Shown here: piece after piece, positions 14,830 to 15,098 of the stretch
Layout of the letters: every line of letters starts with the position of its first letter
How positions within the stretch are numbered: position 1 is the stretch's first letter
NCBI GenBank assembly: GCA_017646225.1
Contig: JAGCMZ010000216.1
Coordinates: forward strand, 1-15,098
Direction: 5' to 3'
DNA from: Paludibacteraceae bacterium
GTDB lineage: Bacteria > Bacteroidota > Bacteroidia > Bacteroidales > Paludibacteraceae
DNA: 15,098 nucleotides
Notes under the pieces: model-generated
The model's database searches: none
The model's input: only the letters and a program-made list of their open reading frames with translations
Told to the model about the DNA's origin: nothing
Program-made: the position numbers and the translations under genes

Positions 14830-14864
14830 CCGACGAATCGACTAATTGACGAATCGGTGATTCG
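14816..14864. repeat. Three 16-bp tandem repeats over the glnN promoter
   Basis: GACGAATCG recurs at 14816, 14832 and 14848, exactly 16 bases apart; the following bases vary (ACAAACC, ACTAATT, GTGATTC). The third copy continues into a 6-bp-arm inverted repeat CGAATC-GGT-GATTCG (14850-14864). The array begins just upstream of the -7 element and covers the -33 box, so it is likely to bind a regulator, although a plain satellite-type repeat is possible. Confidence 0.75.
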
Positions 14865-14871
14865 GTGAAAG

Positions 14872-15053
14872 TTTGTGCAAGGCGAGTGCAGAGTCAAACT
14901 TGTTTGAACTATGCCGAGGCGCAGCCAAAAAACACGAAATGCGAAGCATTGAGTAAAGTTGCGATTAAGTGAGTGCAAAAACAAGTTACTTGGTTTTGCC
15001 GAGCGTGAGCAACTTCATGAGCGCAGTGAATAATTTTTGTGCAAGCCGAGAGT
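14872..15053. repeat. Composite intergenic repeat with duplicated module
   Basis: TTTGTGCAAG occurs at 14872 and 15036. A module GAGTGCA - short hairpin - TGCCGAG occurs at 14884-14918 and again at 14971-15003; the first copy contains the perfect palindrome TCAAAC-TT-GTTTGA (14894-14907). AAAGTTGCGATTAAG (14955-14969) also occurs upstream of the M23-like gene (11310-11324). This resembles dispersed, non-coding repeats of Bacteroidales intergenic DNA. Confidence 0.6.
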
Positions 15054-15058
15054 AGTAG

Positions 15059-15079
15059 GGACGCACGGCTCGTGCGTCC
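15059..15079. repeat. REP-like perfect palindrome
   Basis: Perfect 9-bp arms GGACGCACG / CGTGCGTCC around a 3-base loop GCT. It is GC-rich against an AT-rich background. No T-run follows on either side, so it is not an intrinsic terminator; a REP-type dispersed palindrome is the best reading. Confidence 0.6.
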
Positions 15080-15098
15080 GTGGCCGATTTAACGTTGC

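Larger units (their letters stand above)
14777..15098. other. Repeat-rich intergenic region upstream of glnN
   Basis: 322 bases with no supportable gene. From left to right: the glnN promoter, the 16-bp tandem repeats, two copies of a hairpin-bearing module (14884-14918 and 14971-15003), a second TTTGTGCAAG copy (15036-15045), and a perfect GC-rich palindrome (15059-15079). No promoter-like or coding signal is seen in the rightmost 230 bases. Confidence 0.7.

Noticed and set aside
14601..14984. 127-residue minus-strand open frame crossing the glnN start
   Set aside because: It overlaps the glnN N-terminus, promoter and tandem repeats in another frame and shows no domain.
14816..15079. CRISPR array
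   Set aside because: The repeat units are 16 bp without constant-length unique spacers, and no cas gene is present.

Overview
The window looks like a chromosomal segment from a Bacteroidota bacterium, most likely Bacteroidales. Evidence: the gene families (type III glutamine synthetase, a MutL lacking endonuclease motifs, a GHL10-type lipid-exported protein next to gltX, the M23-like/dxr/rseP order), the near absence of Shine-Dalgarno sequences, and repeated perfect matches to the Bacteroidota -7 promoter element TAnnTTTG upstream of genes on both strands.

Layout. Positions 2-4826 hold a rightward run: mutL (5' end cut by the window edge), gltX and an exported family-10-like glycosidase. Then comes a leftward, visibly AT-richer accessory stretch (4836-7948): a HigB/HigA-type toxin-antitoxin pair with a 10-bp-arm palindromic operator; two adjacent lipoprotein genes ending at a strong terminator; a 79-residue HTH regulator gene; and a 317-base non-coding leader that can fold into an interleaved (pseudoknot-like or switching) RNA ending in a U-run. 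Next is a leftward housekeeping operon (11268-7949): a degenerate M23/LytM-like membrane protein, dxr (isoprenoid synthesis) overlapping it by ATGA, and rseP (site-2 protease). A CAU-anticodon tRNA and ribF (FMN/FAD synthesis) run rightward, each followed by a good intrinsic terminator. The leftward glnN follows, with a textbook promoter whose -33 box lies inside a 16-bp tandem repeat. The last ~230 bases are repetitive intergenic DNA.

How the parts work together. The flanks are core functions: mismatch repair, tRNA charging, isoprenoid precursors, envelope stress proteolysis, flavin cofactors and nitrogen assimilation. The segment of most interest is 7260-7950. There a small HTH gene sits behind a structured leader that offers two mutually exclusive pairings and a hairpin able to hide its start codon, while a cluster of GTGTAA-type inverted repeats lies between this HTH gene and the promoter of the two-lipoprotein operon. 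A local regulator-lipoprotein circuit is a reasonable inference but is not proven by sequence alone.
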